A DNA stretch of 64,000 nt. Origin: Bathynomus jamesi (lineage: Eukaryota; Arthropoda; Malacostraca; Isopoda; Cirolanidae). Shown piece after piece: positions 52,420-62,433 of this stretch. The stretch is from assembly GCA_023014485.1 (NCBI GenBank), contig JAJOZX010007474.1, forward strand, positions 62,001 to 126,000, written 5' to 3'. Position numbers and translations under genes: made by a program. Each line of letters begins with the position of its first letter. Positions within the stretch are counted from its first letter, which is position 1. Below the pieces are notes generated by a model, which did not search any database, was not told the origin of the DNA, and was given only the letters and a program-made list of their open reading frames with translations.

Positions 52420-52833
52420 TGAAAATAAAAACCCACTCTAATAGACAGAGTTTATTTCCACGACAGTTTCGACGCCCACTGGCATCCTCCTCGGGTGGAT
52501 ACAGAAACACGAATGAACCAAAACAAGAGGGAAAAACAGTCCAGGGACCGACCGTTAAGAAATTCGCACCTAGGTTAGATCTCATTCTCCCGACACCGGA
52601 AGGGCATTTTTCATTTCGGGAGAATGAGATCTAACCTAGGTGCGAATTTCTTAACGGTCGGTCCCTGGACTGTTTTTCCCTCTTGTTTTGGTTCATTCGT
52701 GTTTCTGTATCCACCCGAGGAGGATGCCAGTGGGCGTCGAAACTGTCGTGGAAATAAACTCTGCCTATTAGAGTGGGTTTTTATTTTCATATTTTGACCT
52801 TCACGTAGAAAAAAGTGAAGTTTTTTTTTGCAC
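52420..52833. repeat. Palindromic insertion: 175-bp arms, 22-base loop, 12-bp target duplication
   Basis: Arms 52419-52593 and 52616-52790 are reverse complements with about one mismatch. A further 43 bases (52791-52833) with a small CTTCAC/GTGAAG hairpin follow the right arm. The target duplication is GAAGGTTGGATA (52408-52419 and 52834-52845). Each arm carries AATAAA next to TCGAAACTGTCGTGG. On the plus strand 52715-52746 reads CCGAGGA, a GGATGCC...GGCGTC stem, then GAAAC, close to a hammerhead ribozyme core. The duplication length suggests target-primed insertion, perhaps of a Penelope-like terminal repeat (inference). Confidence 0.85.
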
Positions 52834-53432
52834 GAAGGTTGGATAGTTTGATGTCTGCAAGGGACATCTGGTGATAGTGTTTAAGCCCATATTTATTGCA
52901 TGAGTAGTACTAGTTTATTTCATATATATTATGTACATTTAGGTGATAGATCCCACGGCTCAACACAAGTGTTGTGGGATATAGGGAAGCAGCATCTTGG
53001 GTTAGGGGATACTCTCTGTCCTTACACACCCCATTTAAAGAGATTCCTCTGCCGAGCGGTGCCCCCCATAGTACTGTGAGGTATTGAAAAACTCATGATC
53101 TTCACTTGCCCCACAAACACCTTTAAATGGGAGACCCAAAATTGGTGCACACACATTTCTACATTACTGTACAGTCTTTACAGCCATACCTACACTTTTC
53201 CTCCTAAGTATACAGTATATATTGCAATGTATATGGTTGTAATTGTGACTTGGTCCGCAATTGATATGGACCGTGACTTATTTTTGGTTGGCAAGGTACT
53301 GGTGTTGATGGGTACCGTAATGAAATTGACTGGATTCTTTGGATCTGATGTATTTACATGTCGGTTATAAATAGATATAGAGTGTAACATATTTGTGGAT
53401 AGTAGCCTATTATGACTTTGATCCTCTGGATC

Positions 53433-54197
53433 CAGTGGTGGGCACCGTTAACCAAAAAGTTAACTTCGATAACGATAATCCGTTAACCCCAATTTTTAAC
53501 TCCGATAACGATAATCCGATAATTTTACTACAAAGTTAACGGAAGTTAACGATAATCCGTTAACGATAACTATTTCTTTACTAACATTTAAAAAAATCAA
53601 GGGAAAAAGCTTTAAAACCCATAGAAAATGTTTATTTATGCAAAATCCAACAATAAATAGGTATTTAACTGTATTTTTATCAAGTTTTGCAACTTTTTTG
53701 CTTAATAACTTTTTTTTTATTTTTAATAAAAAATGTACTGATTACATGTTTTGAAACCCTTGTAACCACTAACCATTAACTAAATTTTAATTTACCAGAG
53801 AATTATTATGGCGGGAACTGAAAGGTAAAATTAAATTTTAGGCACATTTATTAAAGACTATGACACAATGTGCTGGTTGCCCTTCAGAAAGAACAACTTC
53901 TCAAAGTTAGGCCCAACTGCCAGTCTTGACCTCTTGGGCCTCCCCAACCTCCCCTTGCGAGATCTGGAAGCAGACTGAAGTTATGGCGGTTTGAATTCAT
54001 TCGCGGAGCGGTGATCTTCCGTGAGTGACTCCTCGCAGTTAACGTGTTAACGGACTTTAACAGACTAAATATCGAGTTATCGGAAGTTAACTGGTCCGAT
54101 AACGATAAATGGAAATTAACTTCCGTTAATAGTCCGTTAAAAAAGTTAACTTCGTTAATTAACTGTTATCAGATTAACGCTTTAGTGCCCAACACTG
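53433..54197. mobile_element. Non-autonomous hAT element (765 bp)
   Basis: Ends CAGTGGTGGGCACCG and, inverted, CAGTGTTGGGCACTA. A perfect 8-bp target duplication TCTGGATC lies at 53425-53432 and 54198-54205. Subterminal GTTAACTTCGATAACGATAA repeats near both ends. The middle is AT-rich. Same general end type as the elements at 563 and 18448. Confidence 0.9.
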
Positions 54198-54756
54198 TCT
54201 GGATCCAGAAATTCTATCTTTAGTTTTAAATTGATAATTAATTAGTTTTAAATTGATAATTAATTAATTAGTTTTGTAAAAATTGGTTGTTGCCAATGTA
54301 CAGGCAGTTTTTACATAGTGGAGCCACCTCGATGGGCCGAAGTGGCCCCTAGTGTGCCCACTATAAAAATTTCTTATGTTCTTATGTCAAAAGGCATGAA
54401 TTCCTGAAATGGAGGCCCAAAATCACAAATCCTCCGCGAGCTTTATCATGGCTAGCCAGTGGGCGAAGTTAAATGGCTGTTGCCTAGCAACCAGATCTTC
54501 GGAGTCAAAATTATTGCTAAATACCACGTGAAATTGAATTTTTATTTAGTTATTATATTTTGTTTACACGACCCTGTTACGTTGTCATTCAACTCTTTAT
54601 AAGTGAATTTAGTGTTATTTATATGTGATTTAGTGTACCCAACGTAGGTATGTCAGTGTTAACTTGTTATTTGTACGTTTTTAAAGGCTACGTTATGGTA
54701 GTGTTATGTTATTTGTAAGTTTTTGAAGGCAATATATCAGAGTTTATATTCTTTGT

Positions 54757-55260
54757 GTGAACTTAACCCTTCAAAATGGAGAAGGTACTGACATAATCGT
54801 TTCACTATTGGACATTTCTTTTGTTAGAAGAAGCGAAGAAAATAAAAGATACATTTTAAATAAAGGTAGATCAACTCCAAACATATCTTGTGTTCAAATA
54901 AATAAGAGCAAAAACAGAAGTTTTAAATCTAATTGGTATGACAGATATAAGTGGCTGTGTGGAAGTTTGCAAAAAAACGGTTTGTTTTGCTGGTCTTGTC
55001 TTTTAGTTGGTGTGAAAAAAAATGTATGGAGTGACGAAGGGTTTCATGATTGGAAGAACTTGGCAAGGAGCTTGGAGAGACATTCCACTTCGAAAGAGCA
55101 CATTCAAAATGATATTTGTGTTTACAGTTATCTAAACAGGCGTTCAGTATTTTTGAACAGCTAAATGAACACGCGAAGAGATCGAAAAATGAATACAATG
55201 CAAAAGCTATCGAATCAACCTTACTGGTATGAAAATATCATAAATAGGTTTGCTGCTGGA
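54757..55260 (+). pseudogene. hAT transposase N-terminus with TTF-type zinc finger
   Basis: A 135-codon frame (54757-55164) belonging to the hAT element 50334-55574. 'FKSNWYDRYKWLCGSLQKNG' and 'FCWSCLLVGVKKNVWSDEGF' then 'DWKNLARSLERHSTSKEHI' form the TTF/ZMYM1-like finger that precedes hAT transposases (the 'F-x-x-x-W... W-L-x-Y/G-S... CxxC... H-x-x-S-x-x-H' pattern). After the stop a second frame adds 'FEQLNEHAKRSKNEYNAKA', then decays. The catalytic domain is absent, so it is a remnant; the start in this frame is unclear because an upstream ATG at 54776 is out of frame. Confidence 0.78.
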
Positions 55261-55582
55261 AAAGAAAGGAGAATTGATCTTCTTTTCAAGTAGAAGACGT
55301 AAGTAAAACCAATTGATGATTTTTCGTTTTATTTTCTGATATTTTAATAACTTTCCTCCATGTTGTTTAGTTAATTTATAATAACGGTTAGTGACTTAGC
55401 GGTAGTATCTATATTATGAATAATTTTGTACAGATTAAGCCATCTTAATTTAAGTAATTTATTTATGGGCATATGCCATATATACTGTAACTATCCTCGC
55501 ACTATGTAATAAAACATAGCAATAATTATTGGTGGGCCTCCCCACCCTCTCAGACCAACCACGAGCCGCCACTGATATGCAG

Positions 55583-55945
55583 TCTGCAGGGGATGATGAT
55601 GATATCTGTGGTCGATGTAATCAAGAATGAGGACAGTGAAGAAGAGAAACTTGAACAGACGAAAAGATGGGAAAGAAGTAGAAAAAGGGTGGAAGAGAAA
55701 CGAGAGCGTGAGTAGAAGACAGGTGCCCGGGCTCAACCAGACACGCGCAGGCATTAAGAGCAAGCTCTTTTGTAGTTCTGGGGACCCGAACCCCGAGGCC
55801 TACTAACCCCACAAGGGGCTAGCACGGCCCCTAAAAAAGTGACAACAGATGCCGATGGCAGAACCACCGACACCGTTTCCAAGATGGGAGAGAAAAATCT
55901 CTACCTCCAGCAAGGCCACGCGACCTCACACTTTTTTTGTGTCTG
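55583..55945 (-). repeat. Non-LTR 3' region, related to the poly(A) retroposon at 12.0 kb
   Basis: On the minus strand the GC-rich stretch shares its general order with 12021-12306: a 'GGGTCCCCAGAACTAC'-like part followed by a long pyrimidine-rich CTTTTTC/CTTCTTC region. Open frames across it on either strand are compositional. The identification is weak and rests on order and composition. Confidence 0.4.
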
Positions 55946-55949
55946 TTCT

Positions 55950-56375
55950 ACAAACAAACAAACACTTTATTTCAGATTCAACAGGTACAAACATTATACA
56001 AGAGGTCCATAGAAGATTAAGAGATAGTTATCTGGAGCACTGACTAAGTAGGCCAGTGAATCACTGTGCATAATGAACATACAATTGCCTACGCCAATGC
56101 TTCCAGATTTGAGATTTATAAAAAATATCGGAGACTAGTCCACTAACCATGGCTTCTATTATCTTATTGACTGACTCACCAAGCCTAGTGATAAATCTAA
56201 ATACAAAATTGCGAATAACACTGGCACAATTAGGCACCTTATTGACTACAAACACCATACTAGCACTAGAAGGAACACCATTTATAAAGCTTGGAGGTCT
56301 TAATAAACTCCTAAAAATATTATTATATGCAACATATAATTTTCTCAAATTATACATCCTGTAGTTCCACTACAA
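55950..56375 (-). pseudogene. Non-LTR RT C-terminal end with TTTG-type tail
   Basis: The minus-strand frame 56357-56061 starts 'MYNLRKLYVAYNNIFRSLL', followed by 'RPPSFINGVPSSASMVFVVN' and 'VIRNFVFRFITRLGESVNKI', stop near 56061. This matches the conserved end of a widespread arthropod non-LTR family ('LRVAYNNAYRILL... SAS-MF... R... F-x-x-R'). Downstream a 3' UTR has AATAAAGTG and a (GTTT)3 tail (minus strand, ending at about 55955). 5' truncated just past 56375. Confidence 0.72.
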
Positions 56376-56831
56376 ATGAGCTATATACATTGGAGTACAA
56401 AAAGTACAGTATGTTCATTTATACAAGGCTATAAAGGCGGGTTTACACGAGGACAGTATACTGTCCGACAGTGCCCAAGACAAGACAAGCTGGAATCGTG
56501 TAAACACCGTAGGGCAGTGAAGAAGTTAGTAAAAAAGACAGGACAGTTGGCACAGTGCCGGATTTAAACACAAGTTAAGTAAGATACAGCTTAGTGAGGG
56601 GCCTCTTTGAGTTCGTTTTTTTTTTTTTTTATCAAACCTAAATTATGCCCGGTGGTCAACTGGCTGGGGCTAACCAGGGGCTTCCTCCAATATAAATTGT
56701 ATTTTAAATCTAGTGTATCAAGACACTGGTATCGAATATGGGGGATCCTTTGGTATTGGTCGTCAGTACAAAAACTGACCCATTTAAAAGGTTTGCTGAA
56801 AAAAATTAACAAAGCCCACCACTACTTAGGC
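56376..56831. other. Unassigned DNA with a poly(T) run
   Basis: It contains a 14-base T run at 56617-56630 that may be the tail of a minus-strand retroposon, and a GGACAGTATACTGTCC perfect palindrome (56453-56468). No supported gene. Confidence 0.4.
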
Positions 56832-57054
56832 CAGGGGTTCTCAACCCACTTACTTTCATTACCCACCTGAAGCATTGGCGCTCAACCCGTTACCCCTAAT
56901 GACGCGTAAATTAGCTAAAAGTTAAAGAAGTAGTTTATAATCATAAACTTTAATAAACACCACTCTTAAATAAAATATGTATGGCTTCCATTACCCTCTT
57001 GGATATCCCAAATTATCCCTTTGGGGGTAATTACTGACTGGTTGAGAACCTCTG
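56832..57054. mobile_element. Small hAT MITE (223 bp)
   Basis: Ends CAGGGGTTCTCAACCC and, inverted, CAGAGGTTCTCAACCA. The flanking 8-mers ACTTAGGC and GCTCAGGC match at six of eight positions. The ends resemble those of the hAT element at 1726 (CAGTGGTTCTCAACC), suggesting the same autonomous source. Confidence 0.72.
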
Positions 57055-57062
57055 GCTCAGGC

Positions 57063-57588
57063 TCTAGATTTTCTTACGATTTTTGAAAAATGTCTTGGCT
57101 CTGGCTTACTGAAATTAATACTTTATTAATTTTTCATTGCCGGAAACATTCTAGAGAGACAATCTCAACATAGTTAAGAGAACTTCACTTTTGGAAGAGG
57201 TCCTTCACGTATATATTGGGGACGTCGGACGTGGCTACTGATACTAAACCATAGATCTGGCATATCAAACAGTACCTAATTACTGTTGTGTTTGGATTTT
57301 GATTGCCAGGCAAATCTAGTTCGTCGGTTACATCAGATCTCTCGCCATTTTCATTTTCCCGCCATAGAGTTTGTATCATTCGTTATTTCCCTCTTATTCT
57401 TTGATTATTTGAGTGTGTCTAAGATTAACCATATTACTGTTCAGTACGAAGGCCCTCCGCTTCTGATATTATTAGAGCAACTTGCTTAACTTTATATTGT
57501 GTCTATTTATTTTAAATTTATTATTTTATATGTATTTATTTCTCATATCTTATTCTTTTATCTCATATTATTGCAAACCCCTTTATAG
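57063..57588. other. Unassigned DNA flanking the BEL/Pao element
   Basis: No supported frame, TIR or repeat. The last bases before the LTR (TTTATAG) are the candidate target site; the right flank is outside the window. Confidence 0.4.
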
Positions 57589-58167
57589 TGTTAGAAAATC
57601 TAGAAGAGGAAGAACCATTGTTGTCCCAAGGCGATATGATGACTAAGCTGATTGATGCAGCATTGCTTGTATTAAAGTTAAGGTGTATATATATCCATCT
57701 CATAATTGTAAGGTTAGTGAAAAATTCACTTAATTTAGAGCTAGCATTTTTGGGCTCTTGTGGCATCATTGTTTGGGCACTCTTGTGGCATCATTTTGGG
57801 GCGCTGCGCGTCCTTCTACTCGTTTGTGGAATGCGTACTTACAGGGTGTGGTCTTATAGAGAGCTCTCTTGCAATTCAGTTTGGTTGTTTAGATACAAGA
57901 TTGTTGCATCGTGCAAGTAGGTTGTTGTTGTTGCAAGGTTAGAAAGAAGACCATAAATAGTGCCCCTTTTGTTTTTATCTTAATTTGCAACTGAGGCCTA
58001 AGGTAGGCCCACATCGAGTCAGCAACCCTGAGGTAGGACCTAATAGGACCTCCAAGTCCGTAAGTTTTTAAGTTAGCTTAACTTGGGCTGTAGGTTAAAC
58101 TGGCCCTTCAGAGCTTGGCCGTTCACGGCTCAGCTGGGATTTGAACCCAAAAATAAAAAAAATAACA
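57589..58167 (+). repeat. 5' LTR of the BEL/Pao element (579 bp)
   Basis: Starts TGTTAGAAAATCTAGA, repeated exactly at 63985-64000 after a GGGGAG purine tract. Ends AATAACA at 58167, directly before the primer-binding site. It contains an AATAAA at about 58152. TG...CA termini. Confidence 0.88.
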
Positions 58168-58186
58168 TGGTCCTTCGAACCGGATT
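58168..58186 (+). promoter_or_regulatory. Primer-binding site, tRNA-Tyr type
   Basis: TGGTCCTTCGAACCGGATT is complementary to a tRNA 3' end AATCCGGTTCGAAGGACCA; the UCGAAGG acceptor strand plus A-CCA fits animal tRNA-Tyr. No spacer to the LTR. Confidence 0.75.
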
Positions 58187-58282
58187 CTAGCCCAAGACTG
58201 AGTCAGTGACTATTTTTCGGCAAAGTTCTGATTGTGCAAATTGTAGCCCAAGTTAGGCCTAGACGGGTTGAGCATAATTGAG

Positions 58283-58502
58283 TTAAGGTCCCAGGGTAGA
58301 AAGTTTGGTCGCCCAATTGCGAAACTTGGCCACTCGTCTGTCGTTGTTTTGGCCTACATTTTTACCGGTTGGTTAATTTTGGTTATTATTGATTAAGGTC
58401 CCAGGGTAGAAAGTTTGGTCGCCCAATTGCGAAACTTGGCCACTCGTCTGTCGTTGTTTTGGCCTACATTTTACCGGTTTGGTTAATTTGGTTTATTATT
58501 CG
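58283..58502. repeat. Tandem duplication (period 110) in the BEL leader
   Basis: TTAAGGTCCCAGGGTAGAAAG starts at 58283 and 58393. The two units are nearly identical through CCTACATTTT and TTGGTTAATTT. It lies between the primer-binding site and gag, where packaging or translation signals would sit. Confidence 0.9.
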
Positions 58503-58697
58503 TAGGCGAAGGTTGCAGACTTCAGTGCGCCAGTTACTTGGGTGGAAAATTTGGTATTCCATACTGGTGGTTGGTCAGTACCCCACCCAGCAATTCAGTT
58601 TATTTGAAAAAAGCAAAATTTGCGTTTGATCAGTTTGGTTAAGTATTTTGCCAATTCAGCTATTTGGCATTGAGCCCAATTGTTGTTTGCATTGAAG

Positions 58698-59823
58698 ATG
58701 AGTGCATCTGAATTGAACAAGTTTAAAAAAAGGAGAAGCGCCTACAAAGGTCTAATTACAAAGGTCATTGCCACTATAGATTCTGCCATAGAGCAAGAGG
58801 ATTTAAGCTTAGTGACTGCGCAGCTTTCCATATTAGAAACTAAAAAGGTTGCTCTAAGTGAAGTAAATGTTAAAATTGAGGCTCTTATAGAAGAGGATGA
58901 AATAGAAAATAACATAATTTACTTTGAAGAGATTATTGATGATATAATTAAAGTAGGCCACGAGCAAAAGAGTTTAGCAGCTCAGTACAGTTAGAGACCA
59001 GGTCTAATAATGAAACACAACACTCAACAAATGGTGTTTGTGAAGTTAAGGTTAACAGATCTGCAGTTCAATTACCGAGGCTTGTACTCAAAACATTTTC
59101 TGGGAGTATTCAGGAATGGCAAGGATGGGCAGACAGTTTTCAATCAGCAGTTCATTCTAGTCAAGTGTTAAGTGCGGTGGAGAAGTTTAATTATTTGCAG
59201 TCCCTCTTGGAAGGGGAGGCAGCAAAGACAATAGCAGGATTAGCATTAACAGAGGCTAATTATAATGTGGCTTGGGATATATTAAAGAAACGGTTTGGTA
59301 AGCCAGAGATCTTAATTAAAAGCCACCTCCGTGAACTTTTAGCTATACCTCCTGTTAATAATCCAATAGTGTCAAGGAGTTACGGCAGTTATATGATGAA
59401 TTTGAAGTTAGAACTAGGTCCCTGGACAACTTGGGTGTAGGAATGGAAAGGTATGGTATAATGTTGGTCACTATACTGGAGTCTAAATTGCCTAGCTCAA
59501 TTTTGCTTGAATTAAGTAGGGGACACTCTACAGAACATGTGTACATCCCCCTTCAGCAGATGTTAAGTCTTTTAGGCACAGAATTAGCAAGACGAGAGGG
59601 AATTGAGTTTGCACAGTGGGATGTTAAACAAGGGGACAAAGGCAGGCACAGCACCAAAGTTTCTACAAAAAGGAATAGCCCAGGTACAGTGTCAGCTCTA
59701 CATGCATCCTCTGAGAATAAATTAAAGGGAATCAAGGAATGCATATTTTGCGAAGGCAACCACAAGTCATATAAATGTGAGGTGGCTGAGGCTTTACCTT
59801 TGAGGAGAGAAAGGACAGGGTAA
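58698..59823 (+). pseudogene. BEL/Pao gag
   Basis: ATG at 58698 ('MSASELNKFKKRRSAYKGLI') opens a charged helical N-terminus of about 98 residues. A stop at 58992-58994 and shifts follow. Then come 'LQSLLEGEAAKTIAGLALTE' and 'NYNVAWDILKKRFGKPEILI' (59210-59320), the capsid-like DUF1759 region typical of BEL/Pao, and further 'LESKLPSSILLELSRGHS' (59470-59525). The frame 59431-59823 ends with a zinc-knuckle-like 'CIFCEGNHKSYKC' (59740-59780). Additional Cys/His residues 'CFKCFLKGHRARFCKF' and 'CKKCHGGISHYC' follow past a stop (59838-59932). Gag and pol are probably one polyprotein in the intact element. Confidence 0.82.
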
Positions 59824-60024
59824 CTAAGTCCACAGCATGTTTTAAATGTTTTTTGAAAGGTCACAGAGCAAGGTTTTGTAAGTTTAAAATTTTGTGCAAA
59901 AAATGTCATGGCGGCATCAGCCATTATTGTGTGAAAACACTCCTAGTAGGCCTACCCCAGAAGTAGAGACATCAGTGGCACATGCCACTGCTATGAAAGG
60001 GAGTAAAAGTAAAGGGGGATTATT

Positions 60025-60543
60025 GCAAACACTGCAGCCTTATTAATTGGGAATGATGGAGAAGCTACTGTAAGAGTGTTGTTTGATAGTGGTAGCCAGT
60101 GTAGCTTTATTAAGACCAGAATTTCCAGAAAATTGAAGTTTAAAGAACTTAAGAGGGAAAATTTAAGAATTTCTGGGTTTGGGGGTTCCGTTCAAAACCG
60201 AACCAAATTTAAGAAGGTAGAAGTTCTGGTTAAGGGGTTGTTACCGCAAAGTCCCACTATCAAGGTCCAAGCTGTAGAGATTGAGGAACTTTGTGCTCCA
60301 GTCACTACTTGTTTAGATATGGCATGTGTCCAAGAATTGCAAGTTAAAGGAATTAATTTGGGCAATAATAAGTTTGAAGGAACAGAAGATATTAGTCTTT
60401 TGATTGGAGCTGACTATTATTGGGACTTCATCACTGGTAATATTGTCCGCACATCTCGAGGCCCGGTAGCTATTGAAAGTAAGCTAGGCTGGATGCTACA
60501 TGGTAGCTATTGCAATGAAATGGAGTTAAGCTCTTTTTGTTAA
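60025..60543 (+). pseudogene. BEL/Pao protease region (DUF1758)
   Basis: 'EATVRVLFDSGSQCSFIKTR' holds the catalytic D-S-G of BEL/Pao aspartic proteases. 'NLRISGFGG', 'KVEVLVKGLLPQSPTIKVQA' and 'DISLLIGADYYWDFITGNIV' follow, the last matching the 'LLIGSDYYW' motif. 'RGPVAIESKLGWMLHG' leads to a TAA at 60541-60543 that separates it from RT. The upstream join to gag is shifted near 60030. Confidence 0.85.
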
Positions 60544-60559
60544 GATTGAGGAGAACAGC

Positions 60560-62343
60560 CATGGTTTGGAAAGGCATTTGAAAGCTTTTGGGAACTTGAA
60601 TCCATTGGCATAAAGGACAAACAAACAGGCAAGTACAGTGAACATGATGTTTTAGAGCAATTTGAAAAAGGGATTGGGTTTAGAGATGGTTGCTATGAAG
60701 TTGGCCTCCCTTGGAAGGATTCTTGCAAACCCGGTTCAAACCTTCAGCTAGCTAATCGGAGGTTGGAGACTTCATTGTACAGGCTAAGAAAAAATGAGGA
60801 GTTGTTAATTGAATACAATGAGGCCATCCTAAGCTATGTAAGGGAGGGCTATGCTGAAAGGGTGCAAGGTGAGCTGGTGAGCCAGGAGGCACATTATCTG
60901 CCACACCATGCAGTGGTACGGCGAGACAAAACTACCACCAAACTGAGGGTAGTTTTTGATGGCTCAGCCAAGGACAAAGGTGGTGTGTCCTTGAATGACT
61001 GTTTGGATGCTGGGCCAAATTTAAATGCAGATTTATTTTCCTTGTTACTGAGATTCAGGTTTGGTAGAGTAGCATTGACTGCAGATGTGAAGCAAGCCTT
61101 TTTGCGGATAAAGTTAAAACCAGAGGACAGAGATGCAGTAAGGTATCTGTGGGTGGATACGAAAGACTTGTTGGAAAATGAACCTAAGGTTCAAGCATAT
61201 AGAATGAAGTCAGTGTTGTTTGGCCTCAGCTCTAGTCCATTTCTGTTGGCAGCTACTATGCAGTACCATTTTAAGAAATATTCTGAAGTCTATCCTAACA
61301 CTATTGAACACATAAGGAAAAATTTTTATGTTGATGATTTGCTGTGTTCCGTGGATAATACAGAAATGGCTAAACAGATATTCATGGAGGCTAGAGCTAT
61401 AATGAGGGAGGCTGGCATGGAGCTTAGAAAATGGCAGACCAATCATTCTCAATTACAAGAGTTTATGAGTCAGTCCTGTGTAGTACCTGATGCAGCAGAA
61501 AGTATTGAGGATTCTGGTATTAAGGAGTTGTGGGCAATAGACGCAAAGGTGCTAGGCATTGTTTGGCAGCAAGGAGATGATTTGTTTACCTTCAATGGGA
61601 AATCTTTAGTAGAGCTGGCTGAGAATGAGACAAGGTGGACAAAACGTACAGCTCTTAGTTTGGCTTCAAAGGTCTTTGATCCTCTTGGATTCCTGGCTCC
61701 ATTTGTGATAAAGTAAAAAATTTGGTTTCAGAGCCTCTGGGAAATTGGACTTGGTTGGGACCAAGAGTTACCTGATCATATGGTGGTAAGGTGGAAATAT
61801 TGGTTCAAAGAATTGGCACATCTTGGAGACATTGAAATCCCAAGATGGTACTTTGGAGAGTTGAACAATAGTCCAGACAATTTGGAGCTGCACATCTTTT
61901 GTGATGCAAGTGAGGAAGCCTATGCAACTTGTATTTATAAGAGGCACATTAAGAGGAGTCAGTTGCAGGTTTGCTGAACATTCCAAGAGGAAGTAAGTTG
62001 CAGGTTGGTTGCTGCAAAGAGCAGCGTAGCACCTTTGAAAAGGTTTTCTATTCCAAGGTTGGAATTGATGGGTGCAGTTATTGCGAGTCGGCTTGTAGTT
62101 ACAGTGCAAAAGTCTTTGGCCCTTTATGAAATTCCAAGCTATTATTGGACAGACTCCACTATAGTTTGGCACTGGTTAAGAAGCCAGGCAAAGAAATGGA
62201 AACCATTTGTTGCCAATAGGGTGGAGAAAATTCAAGCACACACACATCCCATGCAATGGAAGCATTGTCCAAGCACCCAAAACCCAGCTGATTTACCAAC
62301 ACGAAGAATTTCAGTGAAAGATCTTGCACAGTCAAGTTTGTAG
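60560..62343 (+). pseudogene. BEL/Pao reverse transcriptase and RNase H
   Basis: Starts with 'FWELESIGIKDKQTGK' (about 60582). Then 'DGCYEVGLPWKDSCKPGSNL', 'HYLPHHAVVRRDKTTTKLRV' and 'VFDGSAKDKGGVSLNDCLD'. RT catalytic blocks 'VALTADVKQAFLRIKL' and 'NFYVDDLLCSVDN' (about 61320) are intact. 'LSLASKVFDPLGFLAPFVIK' ends at a TAA (61714-61716). RNase H follows with 'LELHIFCDASEEAYATCIY', a TGA at 61975-61977, then 'RFSIPRLELMGAVIASRL' and 'YYWTDSTIVWHWL', and 'NPADLPTRR'. At least three stops make it inactive as read. Confidence 0.87.
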
Positions 62344-62433
62344 TGGAATGGGCCAGAGTGGCTAAAACTTGGAAATGAAAACTGGCCTTCTAATCAGCCT
62401 ATTGTAGGAGAATGTCAGGCTGAAGAAGAATGG

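Larger units (their letters stand above)
50640..54390 (+). pseudogene. CR1-like element (plus strand), thrice interrupted
   Basis: The coding part starts with '[20 protein letters not shown]'-like codons (50625-50690), then '[20 protein letters not shown]' (50695-50755), and is cut at 50846 by a hAT element. It resumes at 51683 with 'WADKWEMKFNVDKCKVMHTG' and runs 51813-52418: 'EKDLGVTVTNELKPSNHCMV', 'RPLLEYCIQFNSPYFI', 'KVQKRATRMIPSLRQ', 'FWNSLTEEVVTSDTLDSFKR'. It is cut at 52419 by the palindrome. The 3' UTR runs 52834-53432, is cut by a third element (53433-54197), and ends near 54390 with CTTATGTTCTTATG. It is the plus-strand counterpart of the copies at 26.8, 31.2 and 48.7 kb. The catalytic 'FADDT' block is degraded near 50790. 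Confidence 0.82.
50334..55574 (+). mobile_element. hAT element with nested insertions
   Basis: Left end CAGTGGCGGCTTTACAGGG, right end inverted CAGTGGCGGCTCGTGGTTG. The 8-bp target duplication ACATGCAG / ATATGCAG (one transition) lies at 50326-50333 and 55575-55582. Its own sequence is about 50334-50620 and 54395-55574; the middle is a CR1-like element carrying three more insertions. It encodes a TTF-type transposase N-terminus near the right end. Confidence 0.82.
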
